Below, in pieces: positions 1-11,367 of a stretch of 64,000 bases of DNA. Every line of letters begins with the position of its first letter. The stretch's first letter is position 1. The notes beneath the pieces were generated by a model. It was not told the origin of the DNA. It saw only the letters and a list, made by a program, of their open reading frames with translations, and searched no databases. A program made the position numbers and the translations under genes. Source of the stretch: Celoporthe dispersa (taxonomy: Eukaryota > Ascomycota > Sordariomycetes > Diaporthales > Cryphonectriaceae); the NCBI GenBank assembly GCA_016584495.1, contig WAID01000004.1:3224001-3288000 (forward strand). Direction: 5' to 3'.

Positions 1-262
1 TCGGTCTGTTGGGTCTCGCCTGCGTCTTTCTGCGGGAAGAGGAAGATTTGTAAGTATAAGTTTTTCGAGGGTCCGAGTGCTCAACTCCCCGGGGCGGTTG
101 CGGGCGGTTTCTCACCTCTGCGATGTCCTTCATCTGCGGCGACATCCTCGTCCTCGTGGGAGAGCCATCCTCGCTCGCCTCCGAGAAGCTGGTGCGACGA
201 CCATCCAGGCTGCCATTGCCCTTCTTATGGGGAAATTTGACGCCTCTACGTCCGTTCCCCAT
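1..262 (-). CDS. 5' end of an unidentified gene (partial)
   Basis: A start codon at 262 on the minus strand opens 49 codons that end exactly at a GTGAG donor. The intron (about 30-115) contains ACTTAC as a possible branch point and ends CCCGCAG. The second exon runs off the left edge of the window. The visible protein begins MGNGRRGVKFPHKKGNG and is basic, Ser-rich and hydrophilic, with no signal peptide. I do not recognise the family. Support comes from the clean phase-0 exon and plausible splice signals. It is divergent from the cyclin gene at 1624. Too little is visible to exclude a chance ORF. Confidence 0.4.
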   Translation of the reverse strand, partial: MGNGRRGVKFPHKKGNGSLDGRRTSFSEASEDGSPTRTRMSPQMKDIAEVRNRPQPPRGVEHSDPRKTYTYKSSSSRRKTQARPNRP

Positions 263-1623
263 CTTGAAATCGTGTTTGCTCGAAGCTGAGACCTGCGCGA
301 CCGGTTGCTGGCCAGTGGTCCTTGCGCCCAGGTGGGAGGGTCGAGGGGCCAAAGTTGGGCTGGAGGGATGCGGAGTCGTCGGAAGGGGTGGGAGGATCTG
401 GTAATCTGCTCAAGATGACATTGCTCGGGAGAAGGAGGTATGAGATCACGCGAAGCTGGCCACTTGCGACTTGAATCCTGTCTTGAGACTGTGGACAGTA
501 TGAGCAGCAGCGCAAGTGCTGTTCTTGTCCTCACAGTGGTTGGTGGGTTGGATTGAAATCAAGAGGACGCAGTTGGGCCTCTCGGAGGCTTAGTTGCAAA
601 AGCATGTTCAGAGAGAAGTGGAGTCTTGCAAATTGGGGCTTGTCAGCTACGTCACGTCCTCAGCTACAGAGGCAGCAACTGACCCTAGCAACCTCTGTCA
701 AATTGAAGTCATCAGTCTTGAAAGCACATGGACTGCACTTTGGCACAGCTAGCTTTGATATTATACAAATGTGGTATGATCTCTACAGATTCAGCTCTTT
801 TTTTTCTCTCCACAAAAATGATATATTCCTCTGAATCTGGACATGCTGTGAATTCTATCACATATTTCAGAGTACATGCAGGATCGGATATTCAGGGACA
901 TGTATGCCCCGAGACTCCGGAAAACTGGGGGGCAGAATGTCAGCAAAGGCTCTAGGTATTGCTCCAAATTGTGCTCTGCCTGCCTGCACTTGTAATGAAA
1001 AGGCCAAATTGAGTAGCTATAGAAATCTTCTAGCTGCCGGAAAATACAGCAAATTACCAAGCCTGGTAATATCTGCCCCAACTTATCCTCTAATAACTCT
1101 CAAGTAGCTCTGCTATCCAGGTGTTATGTAGAAGGAAAGGGCCTAGCAGCCTGGAAGACCTAGCTAGCCCCAGCTCTCGTTTTGCAGGGCTTGTAGGGCC
1201 TCTAAGGTTAGGGGCTACAGGCTGCAGGCTGCTGAGGTTCACATGTGAATGTGGCACTGCGCCTTGTCAACTTCACCTTATCGCCCTGATAAGAAATCGT
1301 GGCTTGACCTGCCCCTGCATTTTCGAGGCTTGGGGCATTTTGTCCGACTTTGGACTATCCACAGCCGTCTCTCCCATCAAGCAGCTTGCCTGACCTCATC
1401 AACCTGCCACTGTCCCAAAACAACTTCGATATCGACCCTCTTCTTTCTAAGGGCTTCTCTTGTACTCATTGTATCAGCGGCTCCTCAACACTAGCATTCC
1501 TGACTCTCTTTAGGGGGCTTGCTCTCCTCCTTGTCGCAGTCTGCCCTGGCTGCCTTGGTCCCAACAATACTGCACACCTCACGCCCCTCAAGCTTTCATT
1601 CTTGACCTGCCAACTACAGCATC
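263..1623. other. Divergent intergenic region
   Basis: About 1.36 kb lie between the left-edge gene and the cyclin gene. The part from about 1400 to 1620 is pyrimidine-rich and ends just before the cyclin ATG, as expected of a fungal promoter and 5' UTR. The short ORFs here have no protein-like composition. I see no RNA gene or repeat. Confidence 0.5.
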
Positions 1624-3067
1624 ATGTCTCCAAATGGCCCCAGGTCATCACGTGCCCAGCGGCGATCAAGCCCTCCACCACCAGCTGATGAGAAACGGAA
1701 CGGCCCCGACCCTGGCAACATTGCCCTGTCAAACCAGTACCGATTCGAGCAGAACATACGCCGGTTGCAAAAGGAAGAAGGCTGCGATCCGGCCAGAGAG
1801 GACTCTTATAGGATACAAGGTATCCAGCTGATCGATTCCGTCCGCCAGGTTTTGCGCCTGTACGTACCTGGCCCCGACCGCCGCCGCCGCTTCACCTACC
1901 CTCAAGTTGATTCGAGACTGATCCTTTGTTCCAGGCCCGTCAAGACCTTCACCACCTCTTGCATGTACTACCACCTCTTTCGCCTCTGTCACCGCGACGC
2001 CGAGTACAACTACCAAGATGCCTCCCTTGCCTCGCTATTCATGGCATGTAAGGTCGAGGACACGATCAAGAAGTCGAAGGAGATTCTCTGCGCGGCCTAC
2101 AACATAAAAAACCCAGAACATCCTACGACCCAGGACGATAAGGTGCGCTGATGTCTGCTGCTGCGAGAGACCTGAGCTACAGACGTTGATCAATTCTGCA
2201 CAGGTCTTTGACAGCCCGCAAAAGATCATCATCGGTCTGGAGCGGCATATCCTCGAAACTATTGGCTTTGATTTCCGGGCTCGCTATCCGCAGAAAGTTT
2301 TGATCAAGATGGTGCGCTATTTGTATCACCCTGATGTCGCTCAGGACGTCATTCCCATGGCCTACGATATATCGATCGACATGTACAAGACATTTGCGCC
2401 GATCAAGGCCTCGACCTTCACCATGGCGTTGGCCATCATCGAGCTGGCGGACCTCCTGAACGACCGGGATCTTACGAAGATACGCTCTCTCGACCTCGGC
2501 AAGTACCATACCAACCGTGCCAGCATCCTCGAGGTGATGCTGGATCTGCTGGATCTGTACACCCAGTTCAGCAAGTACACCGACGTCGGCATGAGATTTG
2601 AGCTGTCCAAGTTCATCGACATCAAGATCAAGCTGAACCAGGAACTTGATAACAACGAGTCTTCACTGCGCCGCTTTGACATCTGGTGTGAGAGGTGCGA
2701 TGATGACGAGAAGGTTAAGTACCCCATCACGCCCGGCTCTGCCACGTCTCCTGCAGCCTCGACATCAGGGCCCAGCGGAAAACGAACCAAGTCGATACAA
2801 GAGACACCAACGATGCGCTTTGTATACGATGTGGAAGAGGCAAGGAGGGAGAGGGATGTCAATGATGAATACACCAAGGAGGAGTACGAGGAGTACGAGA
2901 TCGAGGTGGAAGAGAAGATACCAGACCCAGAGCCGCGTCATCAGCATCAAGGCCGTGATCGTGGTCGCCACGGGCCTCGCAACCATCACGATTCCAATTG
3001 GGGCCCATATCCGAGGAATCGTCATGACCGGCACCACAAGGGTGGCCGGAAAGGTGGATACTATTGA
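1624..3067 (+). CDS. ctk2: Cyclin of the CTD kinase complex (Ctk2-like)
   Basis: Predicted exons are 1624-1859, 1935-2142 and 2204-3067, giving 435 residues. Intron 1 starts GTACGT and ends TCCAG; removing it joins the segment LRLPVKTFTTSCMYYHLF, typical of a cyclin box. Intron 2 starts GTGCGC and ends CACAG. Motifs such as SYRIQGIQLIDSVRQ and SLASLFMACKVEDT match the first cyclin fold, and a second fold follows to about residue 270. The tail is acidic and then rich in His, Arg and Gly. In the known family, Ctk2 is the cyclin partner of the Ctk1 kinase, which phosphorylates the C-terminal domain of RNA polymerase II. Cyclin K/T-type family members are the main alternative, but the cyclin assignment itself is firm. 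Confidence 0.85.
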
Positions 3068-4459
3068 TGCATGGATGGACAGCGGGAACACTCTCGGCAA
3101 GTTAAGAAGATGGATGCATGGCAGCATGGCAGCATGGAAGCTGATGGATGGCATAGCGGTACCATTCTTTTGATCCTCCACCGGCTCTCGCGCACGGGTG
3201 CTTGTTGAGATGGGCCTGCCCGGTCTGAGTGCGCTCATAGCTTCTCAGGTTGCGCCGCGCAAAGGGAAACTTGTCGCGATGGCTGCGATATTGACAGCCT
3301 CGCTGATCATACGAGCCCTGTATTCCTCAGTGAAAAGAGCATCCTTTCGGACGCAGTCGTTGATCTATAGTCACACCGTCGACGAAGGAGCTGCGATTGG
3401 TAGCCTACACGACGGGACTCAGCCTCGGGAATTCATTAGGGGGCCGAGGTCAACAACACACACAGACACACACACAACAATCCTTTTGCGGCCCTTTATG
3501 ATGGAAAGCTTTTCTACCCACAATCATGGTCACGGGTTATCTTGTCGGACACAATTGACCCAGGGGAGAGGGGGGGGGTTGGAAAACTCGGCCAGTGGCT
3601 GGTCTGCTTTCATGCTGGACCCGCCTCTACTCTGTGCAAGACGTTACATTGTGCTGCGAACCGGAGATTATCCGATGCCTAGGCAAGCTGGGTCACTGGC
3701 AGTTCGCAGGATGTGGCCCACCCGGAGAACCCTCCCCCAGGTATATTCACCCGGATCGACAGCTGATTCCCCGCAATCTGCCCCAGGTTTTCCAGACCAC
3801 CGGACCTCGCTTATCCCCAGCTCAACCGTACCTTTAACCATGCGAGATGCGTATGCCTTCCCAGCGCTGCTGCCAGGGCAGTCCCCAGTCAGACTCTCTG
3901 GGAAACTTTGCCCAAATGGGATGCCGCCGCCCAGCAGCTAGTCGATAGTACGCTCGCCGTGTCCAGGGAACGTCCGCTCACCCTTACTTTGTCGACCATC
4001 TCCACCGCTGTCCCCTCAGAAGGCCCGATTCTCTTTCACCTCGGGTTCTCCGGCGGCTTGTCTTCGCGAGGTGGAAGCCATTCGGGTGAGGAGAACATGG
4101 GGAGGGATCTCTTCAACCCCTCACGAGAAACTGGGTAAGATGACGATTGCTGCGGGATAGTGTGCTCATTAGGTTTTTCGACGAAACCCACCTCGATGCG
4201 GAGTTGCGTGAGGGACGACGTGGTGGTATTATGACGACGGAGGCACGAGTATAGGCGAGCCCAGCGACACGGTGATACGATGTCCGCCCTCAGCCGAATA
4301 GTGATCGGTAACAATAAAAGCAACGGTTCATCCCGCTTTCTCTGTCCATTCGATGAGGATGTCTGTGATCTCTCTCCTGCAGCTGTGGATCCCAGGTCTT
4401 CGAGTCCCTGACCTCGCTCGAAAGTGTCTTGTCTCGTCCCCCATTATCAGTCAAAAACA
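3068..4459. other. Intergenic region upstream of the GH3 gene
   Basis: About 1.4 kb between the cyclin gene and the beta-glucosidase. A 247-codon open frame (3198-3941) has no recognisable domain, no splice logic and low-complexity stretches, so I do not call it. An ACACAC-rich patch lies near 3455-3477. The 3' part is the likely promoter of the GH3 gene. Confidence 0.45.
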
Positions 4460-6993
4460 ATGACGGGCTCTGTACTGTATGGCCTTTTGGGGCTGCTTGC
4501 CAGCCAGGCGGTGGCGGCCCAGTCGGATGTCATCACGGAGGACTCGTACTTCTATGGCGAGTCGCCGCCCTTCTACCCGTCTCCTAATGCTACTGGCACA
4601 GGGAACTGGGCAGCGGCGTATGAGAAGGCGAGGGCCTTGGTCGGCCAGATGACGCTTGAAGAGAAGGTAAGTTTCTGGAATATTCATATACATACAGCCT
4701 TAACACACACATACACACACTCTCTCTATCTCTCTCCTTTTCATGGGCTAACGACGTACCTCTTCCCTTCTAGGTCAACCTCACAGGCGGCATCGAGTCG
4801 ACAGCCACCGGCTGCTCCGGTACCATCACCTCCATCCCACGCCTCAACTTCCCAGGCCTCTGCCTCTCGGACGCAGGCAACGGCCTACGCTCGACAGACT
4901 ACGTCACCTCTTGGGCTTCAGGATGGTCCGTCGGCGCGTCCTTCAACCGGGACCTCGCGCACCAGCGCGCCGTGGGCATGGCGGGCGAGTTCCGCAAGAA
5001 GGGCATCAACGTCGCTCTGGGCCCTGTGGTCGGTCCCCTGGGCCGGATCGCGGAGAACGGTAGGAACTGGGAGGGCTTTTCGAACGATCCGTTTCTGTGC
5101 GGCGCGCTGGCGTATGAGACAGTGCAGGGTATGCAGAGTGTCGGCGTCATTACGAGCCTAAAGCACTATATTGCCTATGAGCAGGAGACGAACCGGAACC
5201 CTGAGGGGAATGTGTCGAGTGTGAGCTCGAACTTGGATGACAAGACTCTGCACGAGCTGTACCTCTGGTGAGTACTTGGTCCTCCATATCCCCTCCCAGC
5301 AGCAGTCTAGGGAGTCGAAACTGACAAGGCTGCCGCCAACATAGGCCCTTCCAAGACGCGGTCCTTGCAGGTTCGGGCAACATCATGTGCTCGTATAACC
5401 GCATCAACGGCTCCTGGGGCTGCCAGAATAGCTGGACCCTCAACAACATCCTCAAGACGGAGCTCGGCTTCCAGGGCTTTGTGGTATCGGACTGGTACGC
5501 GCAGCACGCGGGTGTGGCCACCGCCAACGCGGGTCTCGACATGGTCATGCCCCTGGGCTCCGAGTACTGGGGCGACAGCCTGATCGAGTCAGTCAACAAT
5601 GGATCTGTCAGCGCCGCAAGACTCGATGATATGGCGACGAGAGTCGTGGCTGCATGGTACCAAATGGGACAGGACTCGAGCGACTATCCCGCGCTCGGGG
5701 TCGGCATCCCGTACGACCTGGCCGCGCCGCACGAGAAGGTCATCGGCTGGAACGCGAGCTTTAAGGACGTCGTCTACCAGGGCGCGCTCGAGGGCCACGT
5801 CCTGGTCAAGAACGTGAACAACACCCTTCCCCTCAAGTCGCCCCAGCTCATCTCCCTGTACGGCTACTCGGCCAAGACGCCCGACTCTTACTACCCTGGC
5901 AACGACGGGTGGAATGTCGGCACCTACCCGCTGAGCGCCAACGACACTTGGACCGTGGATACGACGGGGTACGGCTCGGGCATCGCAATGAACGGTACCA
6001 TCGTATCCGGCGGTGGGTCCGGTGCCAACATGCCCGCCTACATCTCCTCGCCGTTCGAGGCGCTCAGCGTCCGCGCGCAGAACGACATGACGGCGCTGTA
6101 CTGGGATTTCGAGAGCACCAACCCCGAGGTCGACAGCACCTCTGATGCCTGCATCGTCGACGTCAACGCCTTCGCCTCGGAGGGCTGGGACAGGCCCAAC
6201 CTGCATGATGACTACACCGACAGCATCATCCTCAACGTCGCCGCCAACTGTGCCAACACCATCGTCATCTTCCAGAACGCCGGCGCCAGGCTGGTGGACA
6301 CCTTCATCGATCACCCGAACGTGACAGCCCTGATCTTTGCGCATGTGCCCGGCCAGGACAGCGGCAAGGCCCTCGTCTCGCTGCTGTACGGCGACGAGAA
6401 CTTCAGCGGCAAGATGCCGTACTCGCTGCCCAAGAACGAGAGCGACTACGATGGTCTAGCGAGCCCCGCACAGCCCGAGGGAATATTCGCCCTATACCCC
6501 CAGGCGAACTTCACCGAGGGCGTGTATATAGACTACCGGGCGTTTGATGCTAAGAACATCACGCCCAGGTACGAGTTCGGCTTCGGGCTGAGCTACACCA
6601 CGTTCGCCTTCTCCGGGCTGAGCGTCGCCAAGGGAAACGCCTCCACGGCGTCCTACCCGACGGGAGAGATTCTGGAGGGCGGCCAGGAGGACCTTTGGGA
6701 CGTCATCGCCACCGCCAGCGCAACAGTGACCAACACTGGCTCGGTCGACGGCGCCGAGGTCGCGCAGCTGTACGTGGGCATTCCTGGCGGCCCAGTCAGA
6801 CAGCTGCGCGGATTCGAGAAGCCCGTCCTCGCTGCGGGCGCGAGTGCGAGTGTGTCTTTCCCCCCTGACGAGGAGGGATCTGAGCACATGGGATGTCGTG
6901 GCGCAGAAGTGGCTGTTGCAGGAGGGAGATTATCTGTTGTACGTGGGCAGCAGCAGTAGGGACCTGCCGCTGACAGGTACACTTACGATCTGA
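4460..6993 (+). CDS. Secreted beta-glucosidase, GH3 family (one-base frameshift)
   Basis: Exons are 4460-4666, 4774-5267 and from 5345. The ATG at 4460 has an A-rich context and starts a signal peptide ([20 protein letters not shown]). GH3 hallmarks follow: [24 protein letters not shown], and the nucleophile Asp, about residue 283, in [12 protein letters not shown]. Then come the second sandwich domain and a fibronectin-III-like C-terminal domain. GH3 enzymes of this type hydrolyse cellobiose and other beta-glucosides outside the cell. In the reading frame as given, the protein derails at the C6 tract 6860-6865 and stops at 6959. One C fewer restores the conserved tail ([15 protein letters not shown]) and a stop at 6991-6993, giving 782 residues. 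This is probably a sequencing error. Confidence 0.9.
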
Positions 6994-7762
6994 GGCCGAT
7001 CGAGAGGGACGTCAGTATCGATGTTTGAATGAATTAATTTGAGATTACCGCTATGAGATATCAAGAACATAATGATCAAATGATTGTGGCTCAGTGCTCA
7101 TGGATCCTCTCGAACAATACTCGTCATGTAAGCCGCAGCCCTTGAAATGCATCCCATTCCGAGGTGCACTAGAACCTCAAAGAAAGGTACCGCCATCACG
7201 TATGTCCTTGGTCGTCCTGTTGAGTCTGTCCAGAGGTCAGTCGAAGTCTCGCTCTGAATGATCGGGCACGTCAACTCGAGAAAGCTGGAGAGGCTCTCAG
7301 AATTTTGCAAGTGGAATCATTGGCTATCATTCCCGTCTTGAAACATTTTTTTTTGGTTGCAATCATCATATCAAGGTTGTAGGAGAAATTAATGGGAAAG
7401 GGGAGGAAGGGAAGTTTGCATACCTTGTTAGTGGTCACATTTTATTGTGTGGTGATTGTTGCGTTGTTGAGGATGAAGAATTGTTTTTCAGAGCCCAAGC
7501 CTGCCAGATTTTTGACAGTGAGTTTGAGTTGCATTATGTAAACATTGCTGGAGCTTCAGGGGTGTGTTGGTGGGTGGCAGCTGAGAGGGACCCCTGCCCA
7601 TGTCATCTGTCAGCAGGGGCCTGAGCTGTTAGACCCGTGACAAGGCAAGAGAGGGACTATGATGACGAGTTTCAAGGTTGCCTCTCCAGACATCTTCCTC
7701 CTGCATCACTTCTTCACTACCAATATCTGCAGCTTTTGTCATATCCATCGAAGACCACCACC
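6994..7762. other. Intergenic region
   Basis: About 770 bp between two plus-strand genes. It is AT-richer than the flanks. The last 100 bp before 7763 are pyrimidine-rich, as in a fungal 5' UTR. I see no gene or structured RNA. Confidence 0.45.
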
Positions 7763-8800
7763 ATGGTATTGTCAAGGAATCTGCTGGCCATCGGGTCATT
7801 CCTTGCCTCATCCGTTGCCTTACACAACCCGCAGCAACACCTGAACGACGACGATGACAATGACACTCCACTGCCCCTGATCATCTGGCATGGTAAGCCA
7901 AGGAAAAGTCCCAGCATCCCCTTCCTCTACTTCACGCCTAACACATGCCATCACCAACCAGGTCTCGGTGACTCCTACGGTAACGAAGGCCTCCAGTCTG
8001 TGGCCGCCCTAGCCCAAGCCGCCAACCCCGGCACCCTCGTGCACATTGTCAGCCAAGGCGCCGACCCGAACGCCGACCAGCGCGCGACCTTCTGGGGCGA
8101 CGTGAACGACCAGATCGACAAGCTGTGCGCCGACCTCGCCGCGAACCCCATCATCAGCACTGCGCCTGCCATCGACGCTCTGGGCTTCAGCCAGGGCGGA
8201 CAGTTCCTGCGGGGCTGGGTCGAGCGCTGCAACTCGCCTCCGGTGCGGAACCTGGTGACCTTTGGCTCTCAGCACAACGGCATCACCGAGTTTAGCGAGT
8301 GTGCGCCGACCAACTTCCTGTGCAGGGGCGCTATGGCCCTGCTGAGGGGCAATGTATGGGGCAGCTATGTCCAGACCAACCTCGTGCCGGCGCAGTACTT
8401 CCGACCGCCCACAGACTACGAGAACTACCTCGAGAAGTCTAACTTCCTAGCGGATATCAATAACGAGAGGGAGGAGAAGAGCCTCGAGTACAAGAAGCAG
8501 CTCACGAAGCTAGAGAACTTCGTAATGTACATGTTTGAGGAGGACACCACAGTCATTCCCAAGGAGACGAGCTGGTGGTCCGAGGTCAACGGGACAGAGG
8601 TCACACCGCTGAGGTCGAGACCGATCTACCAAGAGGACTGGCTGGGCCTGAAGGAGCTGGACCGCAGGGGCGGCCTGCAGTTCCGGACCACACCTGGCGA
8701 GCACATGCGCCTGGAGGAGGGGGTGCTGAACGACACCTTCCTGGAGTTCTTTGGTCCCTTGAAGCCGGCCAAGAAGGCAGTCTTGGTAGACGAGCTGTAG
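7763..8800 (+). CDS. ppt1: Palmitoyl-protein thioesterase (PPT1-like)
   Basis: Exons are 7763-7892 and 7962-8800, giving 322 residues. The 69-nt intron (GTAAGC...CCAG) is a multiple of three, so the frame also reads through it. Splicing is required to give the conserved IIWHGLGDSYGNEGLQ. A signal peptide begins MVLSRNLLAIGSFLASS. The expected triad is visible: Ser120 in GFSQGGQ, Asp238 in FEEDTTVIPKE and His291 in TTPGEHM. PPT1 enzymes remove palmitate from cysteines of proteins during lysosomal or vacuolar breakdown. The length is close to that of the human enzyme. The start at 7763 is preferred because the in-frame extension upstream is not signal-like. Confidence 0.9.
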   Translation: MVLSRNLLAIGSFLASSVALHNPQQHLNDDDDNDTPLPLIIWHGKPRKSPSIPFLYFTPNTCHHQPGLGDSYGNEGLQSVAALAQAANPGTLVHIVSQGADPNADQRATFWGDVNDQIDKLCADLAANPIISTAPAIDALGFSQGGQFLRGWVERCNSPPVRNLVTFGSQHNGITEFSECAPTNFLCRGAMALLRGNVWGSYVQTNLVPAQYFRPPTDYENYLEKSNFLADINNEREEKSLEYKKQLTKLENFVMYMFEEDTTVIPKETSWWSEVNGTEVTPLRSRPIYQEDWLGLKELDRRGGLQFRTTPGEHMRLEEGVLNDTFLEFFGPLKPAKKAVLVDEL

Positions 8801-9024
8801 ATCAAGACCCTCGGGACATTGGCATTGGGATTACTTTTGGGCGTTCAGGGCGAAATTATGGGTTTCAGCTGGGAACTAGCGTCGCATCAGACTGGGTTTT
8901 CGAGCGAGATATTGAAATGTAACTTTCAGAAGATCTAATTAGTGAAAGAAGCCGGGAATTTTGTGAACCATCTCATTTCCCGTCGTCGTTTGTCATAATT
9001 AGTATCAACGCCCTAGCTACCACA
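8801..9024. other. Intergenic spacer
   Basis: A short 3' flank between the thioesterase and the minus-strand gene fragment. Nothing recognisable is seen. Confidence 0.4.
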
Positions 9025-9275
9025 TTACTTCTCCTCCATCTCCAGCCTAAACTTGCTCTTGGCCCTCCCGTCCCTGATCAGCATCTTCTCGAAAAACACA
9101 ACGCTCGTGTTCCCGCTCCGCGGGCCGCTCTTCTTCAGATAAGTCGCCAGCTGCTGCGCCGTCGGCTGTTTTTCTCCCTTGGGGGCTCGGCGGCATGTCT
9201 GCCCAGCGCCCGGCAGAGCGCGGTCTGCGTCACGCTGTCCTTCTTGAGAACATCACGGGTCTTGCGCCTGTCTAA
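9025..9275 (-). pseudogene. Frameshifted fragment of a fungal DNA-binding-like protein
   Basis: On the minus strand one frame reads RRKTRDVLKKDSVTQTALCRALG. After about nine further codons a different frame continues KGEKQPTAQQLATYLKKSGP and then SGNTSVVFFEKMLIRDGR and SKFRLEMEEK, to a stop at 9025-9027. The pattern, including FFEKMRI-like and SKFRLEMEE-like strings, resembles from memory a family of fungal proteins of unknown function (DUF7726-like). No intact upstream part is found: a stop precedes the fragment at about 9276, although an intron acceptor (TGATTAG) could lie there. I call it a remnant of about 80 codons. A database search would be needed to confirm the family. Confidence 0.4.
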
Positions 9276-11367
9276 TCAGGTTGTTAAATTATTGATTATT
9301 ACGGCAGTCCTTGTTCAGGAACATGAATATACTTAGTAGGCACGGGTGAAGTTTTGCCACCCTACTATTCATGAGTCTCTACTGAGCCTACATGAGCACT
9401 ACTTAGCGTTATATTCAACATATCCAGAATTATCGTTCCGAGCATGACTTTCTCATCTCATTTGTGCCACCTAGGCAGTGAGAAGGAGAGACCAGGATTT
9501 CCTCGAAGATGGCCGTCCAACTAAGTACTAGCGATAAGGAATACCTCTCCTGCGCTTCAGACACTACTTAAAGTAGAGAATGAGCAGAAGTCGGGGTGAA
9601 TGCCATCCGGAGACTCTAGGTGAGGGTTTCTGAAAGACATGCCAAATAAGCTGTGCAACCCTTACGTGCGCATTAATTACTTACTAGCATCTTGCCTGGC
9701 TTCCAAGAGCTGATCTCAGCGGATGAGGTGAATTCAAAAACTCACGTGCTTATGACTTGAGTACTGTCCACCCAACCTTCTCCCCTTCTGTCCACATAAG
9801 TAACTACACTGCTGGCTCTATGGTTGACAGACCAGGAGATGGTATATTACAACGGACCTCTATTTCCCAGCTCTTGAGCTTTCGGAGCATGAGGGCTAGA
9901 GAGACATTTAACATGTAGGTGGCGAGAATGTCGAATATAAAACACTTTCTGGAGAGATTAAACGAGGTAGATGTCTTCAAGGTGTGCAGTATTGGGTGCA
10001 ACGCTTGAGAACACCTGCGCCACAGCCCACAATATCCGTCCTCTGCCCACTCTACTCTATATCTACCAAGTCTCAGAGCCTCGATTGTTTCTTCATGACT
10101 CCCAACAGCGGACCCAACACGGATGGAAGGTCAAAATCAGAGCTTGGAGCTGATCTGCCGAAGCTGCTGTGTTCGCCAGGTATATCGCTGCCTGTCCCAA
10201 CGGCCAAACCTTCTTAATAATTTCCCCTAAATATCTGGCACGGGGCCGAAAGTTATCTCGATCGGCACACCCGAGACTGTCCAGATTCGAGGTATTCATG
10301 ACACATTGGTGTCGGTAGTTGAAACATAGTAGTGGCAAGCGGATAAGTGACCTCGCTCTTGCAAAAGGCAACCTGCCTAGGTGGGATAAAAAGCCGCGAG
10401 CCGACGTCTGGCTGTTTTCAATGATCTGATCTTGACGCATGTAAATGTCTTGTGGCTACCGTATATATTATCAGAGAGCACATCGTATCCGGCATGTCCA
10501 CGGCTCATGACAGCTTATATGAAAGGCTAAGGCTAGCCAAGGTGGAGGACCGGAGGTCGAACGACCGTCGAGGGAGCTATGAACTATTGTAGTAATTTCC
10601 AGATGCAATGCTCCCTCCGCTGTCTTGGTATTATTCCCCACCAAGGTGTCAAGGTTTGTATAGTCTTATCGGCTGGTGCAAAACTCGGGAAAGCCCAATT
10701 CATTTCAGGAAAAGGCACGTTCAAGAGGCTAAAATTTGAAGGAAGGAAAAAAAAAGTATCTCGACTTTTACCTCACCCAAGTATTATCACCTTCCCGAGG
10801 CGGGTAGATCGACGTCGTTCACCGCACAGCTGGCGCCAATCAATACGAGCATAGCAGTGTGCACACAGTAGCACGGTAGTAATACTGTCACACACAGTGG
10901 GCCCACGCACAAAAAAAGGTGATTCACCTGATCAGGTGCGGCGGGGGAGGCTGGCAAGCTGGCAGACTGGCAGGAGAGACCCCAGAAATGTGTCAGTGTT
11001 TCAGGTCTCTCCTTCCCCACGCTGCATTCCCGTCTTACCCGTGGAGAATGCCAACAGCCCACCAATTCTCACCCCCCCCTCCAACACCCACTCTAATTTT
11101 ATCCCCAATGGTTGTTTATGTGTCTTTGTTGTTTGTCCACTAAGTAATCAATCACTTCTATTTCTACTTCGTCATCTTTGTCATCATCATCATCATCATC
11201 ACCATCACCATCACCATCCACACCCTTGCATGTGGTGGTCTGTTTTTTCTCTCATGTTCTAAACTCCATTTTCTTCTTCTTTCTCTCCCTTTTTTCCTTC
11301 TCTCTTTCTTTCCCCTTCCAGTTCTTCCCCATGCTCGACAGTATCGCTTCCACGACGACGACAAACG
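9276..11367. other. Long intergenic region upstream of GH47
   Basis: About 2.1 kb with no convincing coding frame on either strand. The part from 9300 to 10750 is AT-richer. The last 300 bp are strongly pyrimidine-rich and hold the CAT/CAC microsatellite, which fits the promoter and 5' UTR of the mannosidase gene. Confidence 0.45.
11181..11218. repeat. CAT/CAC trinucleotide microsatellite
   Basis: An uninterrupted run of CAT triplets passes into ACC-ATC triplets, about 150 bp upstream of the GH47 start codon. It creates spurious poly-His and poly-Met frames. It is probably in the 5' UTR or promoter. Confidence 0.8.

Noticed and set aside
3198..3941. 247-codon plus-strand frame upstream of GH3
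   Set aside because: No signal peptide, domain or protein-like composition; includes ACAC repeat and promoter-like sequence.
5589..6344. 251-codon minus-strand frame opposite GH3
   Set aside because: Antisense shadow of the GH3 coding exon.
10545..10580. GGTCGAAC string resembling a tRNA B box
   Set aside because: No matching A box or acceptor stem pairing at the right distance.
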